Notes under the pieces: model-generated
Told to the model about the DNA's origin: nothing
The model's database searches: none
What the model saw: only the letters and a program-made list of their open reading frames with translations
Shown: piece by piece, positions 10,174 to 20,398 of the stretch
How the letters are laid out: each line of letters opens with the position of its first letter
Numbering within the stretch: position 1 is the stretch's first letter
Source: Candolleomyces eurysporus
Lineage: Eukaryota > Basidiomycota > Agaricomycetes > Agaricales > Psathyrellaceae
NCBI GenBank assembly: GCA_027579435.1
Contig: JANBPK010000774.1
Coordinates: 1 to 64,000, forward strand
Direction: 5' to 3'
DNA length: 64,000 nt
Program-made: the position numbers and the translations under genes

Positions 10174-11272
10174 TCAAGTAGCCGAGCTACTATTCTAGAA
10201 AACGTATGCGATTGCGGTGCGTTTAGTTAGCGAAGCGCAAGAAAACGGAACCTGGGCTCACCTGCAGTTCTCTTCGACGATGCCGTTCCTCGATGAACTC
10301 TTCAGCAAGAGTCCAGAAGTCTTTACCAACTGGGACACCCGCGCAGTCTCTAACTACGTCTGGGTAGGAGCGAATAATTGGATGCAAGGCCCAGTCTGCT
10401 GGCAAAGAATCTGCCACATGCGCCAAAAGGGCCCGGCTGTCAATGTCCCCATCTTGAATGGCCTTCACTCCTTGGTATCCTTCGGTCGTGTTTTCGAAGG
10501 ACAAGAAGGAGAGCCAGACAATGAACACCCGAAGAGAACGAGGGCACAGATCCACGGTTTCTCGGACCCATCGGTCACACTCCCCAATATGGAATGAACA
10601 GTATATTGAAAGGTGCGTCAGGCAAGGGAGCTGTCGGAGTGTGTCCCAGGCTACTTTGTCCCGCCGACCGTCGCGCTCCTCCCATAATAATTCCACATGT
10701 GTGGCATTTTGGAAGATGGGATAGGAAAAATGCACTTTATCAACCGCAAATATGTCGCTCGCAATGGAGAGCCAGCGTGGGGAGAGTTCAGGGGAAGCTA
10801 GAAGGTCGAGAAGCTCCCTAAACTCCCTGGAGTCGCGTCCACTTGGGGTACACCACAACGCCAGAATGTCAAGATTGTGGCATGCCTTGAGGATTGACAA
10901 GATACCCGTGGCAGGTGGCAAAAGAGTGATAATAGCAATTGCTTTGACATGGGTGGCAAAGAGATCTGGCGATTTCGTGGAGCTCGAGTTGGCACGATTG
11001 ATATCTTCTACAATGGTGCAGAGGTTTTCCAGTTGCGCGTCATCTCGGACGATGAGCGTGCGGTACAGAAGCGGCTCGATCCTTGATAATCGAAATAGGC
11101 AGATGAGCTGAGTATGGGACCGTATTACTCACCAGGCATTGACCTTCCTTGATATCAAAGCGCAAGAGCGGCCAGTTTCTGGATCCAACTCTGCGACGAG
11201 CTCGAAGACCAGTCGGCAAATATCTTCAGGTAGATCCGAGAAACAAAGAAATTCCATGAGAGCTGTGCTCAT
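10174..11272 (-). CDS. F-box-like protein, array copy 4
   Basis: Model: exons 11133-11272, 10262-11081 and 10174-10194; 326 aa. The F-box is at residues 10-47 (CFSDLPEDICRLVFELVAEL). Intron 1 (11082-11132, 51 nt, GTGAGT...CAAG) is phase 2 and rebuilds the conserved Trp codon. Exon 2 then reads IEPLLYRTLIV without interruption into the central region. Intron 2 has GTGAGC and TTCTAG. The start at 11272 matches the M-S-T/S start of the other copies. A longer in-frame ATG at 11413 would run through an ambiguous base and the promoter element, so it is not used. Confidence 0.78.
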
Positions 11273-11336
11273 TATGCGGTCCTTGGTCGTTCGAGGTGAA
11301 GATGGAGATCTACCACTCATCGATGAGTCATCCCAC

Positions 11337-11375
11337 GGGCGCCAAGTGCTCAAACGTTCAAACGCCGACTGAAAC
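11337..11375 (-). promoter_or_regulatory. Conserved upstream element (copy 4), diverged
   Basis: GGGCGCCAAGTGCTCAAACG, then a partial repeat and CGCCGACTGAAAC. One GGCGCC half-site is mutated and about 10 bp are inserted between the halves. Confidence 0.4.
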
Positions 11376-11883
11376 NTTTTTTGTTGCATGACCTTCGATA
11401 GACTGCAGTACACGTCCTTGCTTAAACGGAGCGCAATGCACGTATACCATGTTGAATCTCAGCTACGGGCGATTTAACGGTGCTTAGCACGACCTTTGTA
11501 CTTCCTCTTCCGACCTCATCCACCATTCTAACTCACATCTCGATCATAATGCGCTACACCAGCTGCNTTTTTTTAAATTATGTCCTTGCTCTCCTCTTTC
11601 TCGGCCTTATCCCCAGAATATACCGGCCCTCCATTACCTCCTACTCGCCTCTATGATAACTCGGCTGGTACTCCCTCGTTCGGAAGTTCTCGCCTACAAG
11701 GTCGCACGCTTCGAGGTACCATCCCATCGCGAGGTCCAATTCGACTGTGTTAGGCTTTCCTCGGGCCTTGTGATGTGATACATAAACTCCTTGAACGCGA
11801 TCTTTGCTCTGTTCGAGCGGTACCCCGCTGTCTCTGGGTCGTTGTGTGCGTTGGGAAATAAGTTATGTTGTCAAGCCGCTCAG
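11376..11883. repeat. Array spacer between copies 4 and 5
   Basis: Spacer with the basic-tail remnant (TTAGCACGACCTTTGTACTT near 11485) and a degraded CSDT segment (about 11700-11850, minus strand). Homopolymer-adjacent ambiguous bases lie at about 11375 and 11567. No intact gene is seen. Confidence 0.5.
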
Positions 11884-13018
11884 CTACCAGTGTTCTGGAT
11901 GATATACACGGTTATGGTGCGTTGAATGAGTGAAGCGTTGCGAGATAACGGATTCTATGCTCACCCGCGCGTCTCTTCTGGCGATGCCGTTCCTCGATGA
12001 ATTCTTCGGCAAGAGTCCAAAAGTCTTTTCCAACTGGGACACCCGCGGAGTCTCTGACTACGTCGCTATAGGAGCGAAAAATTGGATGCAGGTTGGGAGG
12101 CAGGTCGGGCAGCGCTGGCAAAGAATATCCCATATACGCCACAACTGCTCGGCCGTCAATGTCACCATTTTGAATAGCCTTGACCCCCTCGAATTCCTTG
12201 CTCGTATCATCTCTGAAGAAGAATGTGGGGTAAAGCCAGAAGATAAAAACCCGAAGAGAACGAGGGAGGAGATTGACCGTTTCTCGGACCCATCGTTCAC
12301 ACTCCTTCATATAGAATGAACGGTATACTGAGAAGTGTGAGAGGCAAGGCAGGTATCGAAGTGTTTCCCAGCCTACATTATGCGGGTCACCGTCACCACG
12401 CTCCTCCCACACCAATTCCACATGTGTGGCATTGTGGAAGATGGGATAGGAGAAGCGCACTTCATCAATCGGAAATAGGTTGCTGGTAATGGAGATCCAG
12501 CGCGGGGAGAGCCCCGGGGAGGTTATAAAGTCGCGGAGGTCTCTGAGGTCCCTGCCGTGTGGCCGCACCCACCCGCGTCCACTTGGATTAGCGGCCCACA
12601 ACGCCAGTAGTTCCACATTGTGGCATGCCTTGAGAATTGAAAGGATATTCGTAGCATATTGTTGACGGTCATTGGTGATAACGATCGCCTTGACATGGGA
12701 GGCGAAGAAATCTGGCGGTTTCATGGAGTCGCCATGATTGATATCCTCAACTACCCCGCAGAGGTTTCCCAGTTGGTCTGTATCTTCAAGCTCAACAATA
12801 AGAGTGCGGTAGAGAATGGGTTCGATCCTTGATAGTTGCGATAGGTGAATGAACTGAATCTGGAAGTGTAGCACTCACCAGGCATTGACCTGCCTTGAAA
12901 CCAAAGCGCAAGAGCGGCCAGTTTCTTGATCCAACTCTAGGACGAGCTCGAAGATGATTCGGCAAACGTCCTCAGGTAGATCTGAGAAACAGAAACTTTG
13001 CATGAGACTTGGGCCCAT
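11884..13018 (-). CDS. F-box-like protein, array copy 5
   Basis: Model: exons 12879-13018, 11965-12827 and 11884-11894; 337 aa. The F-box is at residues 11-47 (FSDLPEDVCRIIFELVLELD). Intron 1 is the conserved 51-nt phase 2 intron (12828-12878). Near the 3' end one extra base relative to the sisters (HRQKRRA) moves intron 2 from phase 0 to phase 1. The last exon is then read in another frame and stops after three further codons. Without splicing the frame continues to 11912. The central region (CHNVELLALW, FWTLAEEFIEERH) is conserved with the sisters. The alternative C terminus is the only oddity. Confidence 0.77.
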
Positions 13019-13070
13019 TTGGTTTCGATGTGGTCGTTGGAGATCTACCGCTTATCGATGAGAGATCTAT

Positions 13071-13107
13071 GTGCACCAAGTATTCGGGCGCCGACTGAAA
13101 CATCAAN
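13071..13107 (-). promoter_or_regulatory. Conserved upstream element (copy 5), diverged
   Basis: GTGCACCAAGTATTCGGGCG followed by CCGACTGAAACATCAA. The left half-site has changed from GGCGCC to GTGCAC; the right half is kept. It lies about 55 bp upstream of the ATG. Confidence 0.4.
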
Positions 13108-13704
13108 GGGGGAACAGCCCAAGTTTCCTCTTGGCCCTTCGTAGGGAAGGAATCGACGCTCCGTGTGCAACCAAAATATATACAATCCTAAGTACGGAAC
13201 CGGATAACAGAATCGGGGTTGTTGAAATGTTCGGGTTGAAAGGCGGCACTCCCACTCGAACATGTCGCTTTCATTCCGGCGTTCGTAGACTCGCGCCTGG
13301 CAGACATCCCATGCTCACTGCTTAAGCGGCGGAGAGAAAGCGAAAGCAAGATAGAAACGGAATGTCCCTGACCGTGCTCTCTTCCTTTTATATTACTGAG
13401 TAATTGTCCAATGCGGAATGGCACGTCGCCTACCGATTTTCGTGTGACAATCTACATGTCTATCGAGTTACCATTTGGACGTCTGAAGTGTCGGTAGACT
13501 AAAATTTGATACATAAGTAGAGTAGATTTTTTTTTACTAATTATGTGTCAGGAGTTGAGGCATGCTCGCTGTATTTGGCAGTTGGGAGTTGGCTCGCGTA
13601 GCCCCTTGATAATATCGCTGCGTGCTTGGGTAAATCCTTTGTAAATTAATCTGAACTTGAAATTTAATGTTTGACGGCCGTTCTCCAAGATAGCTGGTAT
13701 CTAG
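13108..13704. repeat. Array spacer between copies 5 and 6
   Basis: Shared spacer. 13330-13560 resembles 20030-20260 (AAGCAAGATAGAAACGGAAT, then a segment including CTACCGATT and GGTAGACTAAA). No gene is seen. Confidence 0.5.
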
Positions 13705-14817
13705 TCAAGCGGCCGAGCTACTAGTCTGCAGGATATGTGCGATTGTGGTCGTGGTACGTTTAATAAGCGAAGTGCAAGACAACAAATGCTGGACTCACCT
13801 GCGTTTCTCTTTGACAGTTTCGTTTGTCGATGAGTTCTTCAGCAAGCGTCCAAAAGTCTTTTCCGATTGGAACACCTGAGCAGTCTCTGATTATGGCCTC
13901 GCAGGGGCGAAGAATTGGATGTGGGTAACAGTCCGCTTGTAAAGAATCTCCCATATACGCCACAACCGCTCGACTGTCAACGCTCCCATCTTGAATAGCT
14001 TGGACTCCTTTGAATTCTTCGCTCTCATTGGTAAAGTAGGATCTCGGAAGAAGCCAGAGAACAAATACTTGAAGGGATTGAGGGCAGAGATCCACGGTTG
14101 TTCGGACCCATCGGTCACACTTCTCAATATCGAATGAGCAGTAGACCGATAAGTGCGTCAGGTAAGGGAGGTCTCGGAGTGTGTCCCAGCCTGGCCCACC
14201 CCACGGCTCCCATCCCAAATCCATATGTGTTGTATTCTGGAAGATGGGATGGGAGAAATGAAATTCATGAGTGGGAAGCATGTTGCGGACAATGGAGATC
14301 CAGTGCGGGGAGAGTACAGGGGAAGCTATAAAGTCGCGAAGCTCCTTGAGATCCTTCTCGGACTGTGCCGTCTGCTCCGAGTTGCATTCAATTGGATTAC
14401 TCCACAGCGTTAGTCTTTCGACATTGCGGCATGCCTTGAGAATTGAAAGGATGTTTTTAGCATGCTGTTGACCATCATTCGTAATAGCGACCGCCTTGAC
14501 ATGGGAGGCAAAGAAATCCGGGGATTTCATCGAGTCGCCGTGATCGATATCCTTAATGATTCCACAGAGGTTCACCAACGACTCCATCTGTTTGATGATA
14601 AGAGTGCGGTAGAGAAGGGGCTCAATCCTAATACTTGCGATGGGTGGACGTGGCGAGTATAGGAGCGTAGCACCCACCAGACATTGACCTTTCTAGATAC
14701 CAAAGCGCAAGAGAGGCCAGTTTCTTGATCTAACTCTGTGGCGAGTTCGAAGATCACTCGACAGACGTCGTCGGATAAATCCGAGAAGCGGAGGCTTTGT
14801 AGGAGACATGAGTTCAT
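13705..14817 (-). CDS. F-box-like protein, array copy 6
   Basis: Model: exons 14678-14817, 13799-14627 and 13705-13725; 329 aa. The F-box is at residues 10-47 (RFSDLSDDVCRVIFELATEL); it has Ser for the usual Pro of the LPxE motif. Intron 1 has the weaker GTGGGT donor, as in copy 1, but is 50 nt (14628-14677), so it must be spliced to keep frame. The acceptor is TATTAG. Intron 2 is GTGAGT...GCAG. Copy 6 is the last array member before the inverted copy of the window's first gene, whose 5' breakpoint lies about 120 bp upstream of the ATG. Confidence 0.77.
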
Positions 14818-14897
14818 TATGTGGTGTTTGGCTTCAAGCTTCGATGTGGCTGTCCGAGGTGAAGCTGGAGATTTGCTACTTATCAATGAGTCATCTA

Positions 14898-14934
14898 CGG
14901 GCGCCAAGTTTTCAGACGCCGACTGAAAGTATCA
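14898..14934 (-). promoter_or_regulatory. Conserved upstream element (copy 6)
   Basis: GGGCGCCAAGTTTTCAGACG followed by CCGACTGAAAGTATCA, about 80 bp upstream of the copy 6 ATG and immediately beside the breakpoint of the inverted gene copy. Confidence 0.45.
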
Positions 14935-14939
14935 GGCAG

Positions 14940-16150
14940 AAGATTCGAACGCCGCGTCGCTCCCGCTAAATCTGAGAACTCAAAACAGAGGTCGAGCGCG
15001 TAAGATGTGTGAGTTGCTGCGCCTATCCACTGATATGTAACCCTAGGCCTTTGTACTGATCTTTGCTTGTTGTTACAGCAGATACGACAACTATCTTTCC
15101 CCGGCGAGTCCTCCAACAGCCAACGTCTGAATCCCAGCAACGCCATCTCAACAGCGACTTCGCGTGACAGCGGGATCGGCGGAAATGGAATCAGTCCCTT
15201 AGCAATGTACTCTGACGAAGGCGACGACGATAGCGACGATGAGGCGGATGAGAAGACGCGGAAGGTGGATGAAGAGAAGAGGGAACGGGAAGCATCAGCT
15301 TCATCAGGCCAGGAAAGCAAGAGCTCAGCTCTCGCGGCTACGGCTGCTAACAGCGGCAAGCCCACTTCTCCCTCGTTCCAATCCCAATATAAATTTGAAT
15401 CCGAACGCGATTGCACCCCCACCGACGCAACGCTTCCCTCCATCTGTCGCTGCTCCTAGCCCAATGGACCAGGCCTTCGCCAACCGCCGCCTACTCATAC
15501 CAGTGGAGGTCCCATGTCTCCGTCGAACGTCATTGGGAAGGTGTGATTCCTACGCCCTTGGTTCCTCGGATGACACCCTCCTCCCTGTATTCGCCGTCGG
15601 ACCTAAATCAACCCCATCCCCTAGTCCTGGCCCTGACGGGAGCACAAAGGAAGGAGGGCGCATGAAAGGGGTCGATCCACCGACGCCTATGTCCCGTAAG
15701 CACACCGAAGACGCGCTGTTACCGCGCCGAGACGAGAAGGGGACGATTCTGGAGACTGATTTCTATTGTCGCCAAAGTCGATATGGCCGACAGTCGGAAG
15801 GCGGGAAGGTTCTCGCTGGCTGTGGAAGACGGAGCATGGCAAGCAGCGGTCGAGTCGATGGGTTTGGGCTATAGGTATGGTTGTGCTGTGTGTGGTCGGA
15901 GGCGCGATTGGGTTGGGCGTACTTTACTTAAAACTCGCCGGACCATCAGCAGCCGACGGCCCTTGCTGAGAACGTAGGGAACCAGACGGCGGGGGCAACG
16001 ACTAGCAACTTGTCGTTTGGTGGCCGAAAGGCAGGAGGAAGTGGGACGCTGAGTACGTCGAGTCGGCTTCATGTTAGTCCGTCGCATCGAACGCTGTGGA
16101 GAAGAGGGAGCATGCTATGGAGAAGCATCATCGGAGGAGCACCGAGAAGG
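14940..16150 (+). pseudogene. Degenerate inverted copy of the gene at 1-907
   Basis: Homology to the first gene begins inside its exon 1, after the start codon and first half, at CGCCGCGTCGCTCCCGC. It continues through the same intron (15007-15076) and into exon 2 (SSNAISTATS-type region, acidic run, KREREASASSGQ). The exon 1 part carries TAA in place of the conserved Tyr codon (AGCGCGTAAGATGT), and exon 2 changes frame several times after about 15400. Beyond the part visible in the first gene it encodes a basic patch, one hydrophobic segment (about 15850-15940) and a short Ser/Thr-rich tail. Truncated 5' end, nonsense and frameshifts make it a pseudogene. Confidence 0.75.
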
Positions 16151-16934
16151 AGGTTTTGATGTTGATGGGATGTCGTCTGTTTTGCTAATTTCTTCATCTA
16201 TGCGATGTATATGCGCACCCTTTCTTTCAGACTATCCCACATCCTGTCGATCTATACCAGCTCTTTCTAGCCTCTCTCGTCCCTCTATCCACATCCTATC
16301 GATACTGTATGATGAACTTTTCTCTTCGTTATGTCCTACTCCCTTCCTCGTCGCCGTTTAAACATTTTGTTCACTCTGTCGCGCACTTTTGCGTTGAATT
16401 TAGATTTCGGTGAAAAGATCACATTCCCTTTATCACTCATACCTCTTATTACCCGTTCTTGGTTTCGGTGTATCAACCCTTGGGAAATGTTATGCTGCGC
16501 CGTATACATTGCGTACGATGTCCTGTCCGCTCATTTATTCCTTATTGACTCATTGCATGCATCCTTTTCTTCTATTTTCAAAGTCTTTGTCCCGTCTTGT
16601 CTTTGCTCGATGGCACGTATGCGATCGTCCGATCTTTCTACATTTCAGTTATTAGCATACGTTGAGTTTTTCTTTATTTTCTTGTTTTCTTCCGTAGCTT
16701 ACTGAGGTTTCTACCTTGTCTTGTACCCTTTTTCNTTTCTCCTTTTTCTCATTCATGTCTTTCGTCTTACAAGTAACAACGTTTGAATGGATTTCGGGTT
16801 TTTGCAGACAGTGCGCGTGGGACTGAGTTGATTCTACATATGTATATACGAATTCAATACTGCAGACAATTGTTGCGCTCATCTTAATCCTTTGCTTTAT
16901 CTTTGCCGTCGGTATTGGAGAAGACTTTATGTTG
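16151..16934. other. Intergenic, pyrimidine-rich
   Basis: T/C-rich on the plus strand with no convincing open frame; one ambiguous base lies in a T-run near 16735. It is probably the 3' flank of the pseudogene followed by the 3' flank of F-box copy 7. Confidence 0.4.
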
Positions 16935-18048
16935 TCAAGCTGCCGAGCTACTATTCTGGAGGGTATATGTGATTGTGGTGTGTTTAATTAGTGAAGCGAA
17001 GAACAAGGGAGTCAAGGCTGACCTGCGTTACTCTCCGACGATGTCGTTCCTCGATGAACTCTTCAGCAAGCGACCAAAAGTCTTTTCCAACCAGGCCACT
17101 AGCGCAATCTCTGAATGTGTTTGTGTGGGAGCGAAGAATCGGGTGCACGTCACACGGCGTTGGCAAAGAATTTCCCATATACGCCACAGCCGCTCGGCTG
17201 TCAATATCCCCATCTTGAATAGCCTTGACTCCTTCGAATTCTTCTGTCGTATTGTCGAAGAACGACGGGAAGAAAAACCAGATGATAAACACCCGAAGAG
17301 AGCAAGGGCACAGATCTACGGTTTCTCGGACCCATCGGTCACACCCCTCAATATAGAATGAACAGCCTATTGAAAGGTGCGTCAGGCAAGGGAGTTGTCG
17401 GACTGTGCCCCAATCTACCTGATCCGGCTCGCCGTCGCGCTCCTCCCACACTAATTCCACACGTGTGGCATTCTTGAAGATGGAATGGGAGAAATGAACC
17501 CCATCGGTCGGAAATATGCTGCTCATTATGGAGATCCAGCGTGGAGAGAGCTCAGAAGACGTTAAGAAGTCCTTAAGGTCCTGAAGATCCCTGTCGGGTG
17601 CCGTCTCCGTGTCGCGTCCATTTGTGTCAATCCACAACGCCAGAATTTCAACATTGTGGCATGCCTTGAGGATTGAAAGGATATCCGTGGTATATTGTGA
17701 ACATTCATCGGTAATAATAACTGCCTTGACATGGGAGGCAAAGAAACCGGAGGATTTCATGGAGTTGCCACGATTGATATCTTCAGTGATGGTGCATAAG
17801 TTCCCTAATTGCTCTTCATCTACAATGATAAGAGTGCGGTAGAGGATGGGCTCGATCCTTGATAGATGCAATGAGAAGATGAACTGAGTATGAGAGCTTA
17901 GCACTCACCAGGTGTTGACCTTTCTAGATACCAAAGCGCAAGAGCAGCCAGTTTCTTGATCTAACTCTGCGACGAGTTCGAAGACCATTCGGCAAACATC
18001 TTCAGGTAAATCTGAGAAACGGAGACTTTGTACGAGACCTGGGCTCAT
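16935..18048 (-). CDS. F-box-like protein, array copy 7
   Basis: Model: exons 17909-18048, 17023-17857 and 16935-16955; 331 aa. The F-box is at residues 10-47 (RFSDLPEDVCRMVFELVAEL). Intron 1 (17858-17908, 51 nt) has GTGAGT and an in-frame TGA. Intron 2 has a changed donor, GTCAGC in place of GTGAGT, so 3' splicing may be weak; the unspliced frame ends 13 residues on, at 16984. The second part of the array (copies 7-9) lies beyond the inverted gene copy but keeps the same orientation and unit structure. Confidence 0.78.
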
Positions 18049-18628
18049 TCCGTGGTCTTTGGATTCGATATGGTTGTTTGAGATGAAGATGGAGATCGAT
18101 GGGCGACCATCGACGGCGCCAAATTTTCAGGTGCTGACTGATAAGATCAAACATGCGCTTTATCTGAGATCGAGGATTAGCAAATGATATCGGTTAGACT
18201 GTATTCTGAACATGATGACGACGGCAAGCTGAATACTTGAAAGTAGAAGCCCTAATTGGGTAAATGATAAATGTATTGATTCGTATTCCACACTGCGCGT
18301 GTCGATACTCTTGTGTCTAGCTGTCGGTGCATTGATCGAGAGTAAGGGGCAGGTTTCCCGAGGAGAACCCATATTGATGGACAAAGGTGGAGTGAGTGAT
18401 TGAGTGGAAGGATCAGGAAAATTGGATGCGGTCAATTGGTTGGTCTCCGGCCCTCGTATCATATCATATCATATAGGAACGGTACGGCAAGGTCCAATTC
18501 GACTTGTGTGCATGGTCTCTCAGGGCTTGTAAAACCGCCCATGGAATCTTCCAGCGCGTTCTTTGCAGTGTCCGAGCAGGGCTCACTGTCGTTGGGCGGT
18601 TGTGGGCATTGAAGAAGATTCTGTGTTT
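18049..18628. repeat. Array spacer between copies 7 and 8, with upstream element at 18114-18150
   Basis: 18114-18150 holds the copy 7 version of the upstream element (CGGCGCCAAATTTTCAGGTG, then CTGACTGATAAGATCAA). About 18480-18600 holds a minus-strand CSDT remnant that is still open (PCSDTAKNALEDSMGGF). The middle part (18160-18470) is not shared with other spacers that I can see and contains no clear gene. Confidence 0.45.
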
Positions 18629-19748
18629 TCAAGCGGCCGAGCCAATTTTCTGGAGGATATATGCGACCGTGATGCGTTCAATTAGTGAAACGCAGGACAA
18701 TGGACCCTGTTCTCACCTGCTTTTCTCTTTGACGAAGCCGTTCTTCGATGAATTCTTCGGCAAGAGTCCAGAAATCTTTTCCAACCGGGACACCTGCGCA
18801 GTCTCTGACTCCGTCATCGTAGGAGCGAAGAATTGGATGCAAGTCGCAAGGCGTTGGCAAAGAATTCCCCATATACGCCACAACCGCTCGGCTGTCAATG
18901 TCTCCATCTTGAATACCCTTGACTCCTTCAAATTCTTCACTTGTATGGCTGAGGAAGGATGCGGGGTAAATCCAGAGAATAAACACTCGAAGAGAGCGAG
19001 GGCAGAGGTCCACGGTCTCTTGGACCCATCGGCCACACCCTCGAATATGAAGCGAGGAGAAAACCGAAAAGTGCGTCAGGAAAGGGAGGTATCGGAGTGT
19101 ATCCCATTGCACTTCATCCGAATCACCGTTGCGCGACCCCCATACCAATTCCGCGTGTGTGACATTCTGGAAGATGGGATAGGAGAAACGCACTTTATTA
19201 ATCGGAAGAATATCGCTGCCAATGGAGATCCAGCGTGGGGAGAGTTCAGGGGAAGCAAGAAAGTCGTGAAAGTCCCTAAGATCCTTGTTGGACTGTGCCG
19301 GACCTTCCGAGTCGTATTCACTTGAGGTACCCCATAACGCCAGAATTTCAACATTGTGGCATGCCTTGAGGATTGACAGGAGATTCGTGTGACATGACTC
19401 GGTAATAAGAATCGCCTTAACATGGGAGGCAAAGAAATCTGCCGATTTCGTGGAGTTCGGGTCGGCACCATTGATATCTTCAACAATCTCACAGAGCTTC
19501 TCTAGTTGCCCTGGATATTGGATGATAAGAGTGCGATAGAGAATAGGCTCCACCCTTGAGAGATGCAGTGAGTAGATAAGCTGAGTATGCGAGCGTACTA
19601 GCACTCACCAGGTATTGACCTTCCTCGATACCAAAGCGCAAGAGCGGCCGGTTTCTTGGTCCAACTCTGCGGTGAGCTCGAAGACCAGTTGCCCGACATC
19701 CTCAGGTAAATTTGAGAAGCAGAGACTTGCTTCGATACTTGGGCACAT
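18629..19748 (-). CDS. F-box-like protein, array copy 8
   Basis: Model: exons 19609-19748, 18717-19554 and 18629-18649; 332 aa. The F-box is at residues 10-47 (CFSNLPEDVGQLVFELTAEL); the second Cys of the motif seen in copies 1-7 is Gly here and in copy 9. Intron 1 is 54 nt (19555-19608), three longer than in most sisters, with GTGAGT and in-frame stops removed by splicing. Intron 2 has GTGAGA...CCAG. The central CHNVEILALW segment and the C-terminal FWTLAEEFIEERL segment are conserved. Confidence 0.78.
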
Positions 19749-20398
19749 TATGCGGACTTTGACTTCGATGTGGTTGTTTGAGGCGAAGCTAGATTTCTAC
19801 CACTTATCGATTGATCTACGGACACCAAGTGTTCAGGCGCCGACTGAAAAGGCCAAGGGGAGGACCACAAGATTATCTTGGCCCTTGGTAGTAAAAAAAA
19901 TCTACGCTGTGTCCAACCAAAGTATGTCCAATTCTAAGTATGCGAGCCAATACCAGAATCTGGGCTGATCAGATTTTCAAGGCACAAGCCGCACTCCCAC
20001 CAGAATATTTCGCTGTCAAGTTCAAGTTGTGGCGAGAGAAAGCAAGGAAGATAACAAAGGGCTGTCCCTGATCGCGCTTTCATCCTTCTGAATTATTCAA
20101 CGAACGTTTAATGCCAAATGGCACACCGACTACCGATTCGGTCTGACAGTTCACATTTCGGGCGCGCTACCGATTGTAAGTCTGAAATCTGGGTAGACTA
20201 AAGTTTGATACATGAACAGAGTAAATTTGTTGTCAACAACTACGTGATAAGATTCTGAACACGCTCGGTGTATTTACTGGAGAGTTTTTGGGTAGCTCCT
20301 TAATAGCATCGCAGGGTGCTTAGGTAGACCCTTCAGAATTTACTCTGAGCTTGAGATTCAATGTTTGACAGTCGTCCTCCAAGATAGGTACTCTCTAG
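19749..20398. repeat. Array spacer between copies 8 and 9, with upstream element at 19820-19856
   Basis: The upstream element here reads GGACACCAAGTGTTCAGGCG followed by CCGACTGAAAAGGCCAA (left half-site mutated). The remainder matches the 13.33-13.56 kb spacer. No gene is seen. Confidence 0.5.

Noticed and set aside
10217..10597. Plus-strand open frames opposite the F-box array genes (also 11930-12319, 16903-17361, 18504-19325)
   Set aside because: They are antisense shadows that recur because the sense codons are conserved; they are not independently conserved.
18470..18490. Short TATCA repeats (ATCATATCATATCATATAGG) as a microsatellite promoter
   Set aside because: Only three to four short units; too short to call a repeat feature, and not tied to any gene start.
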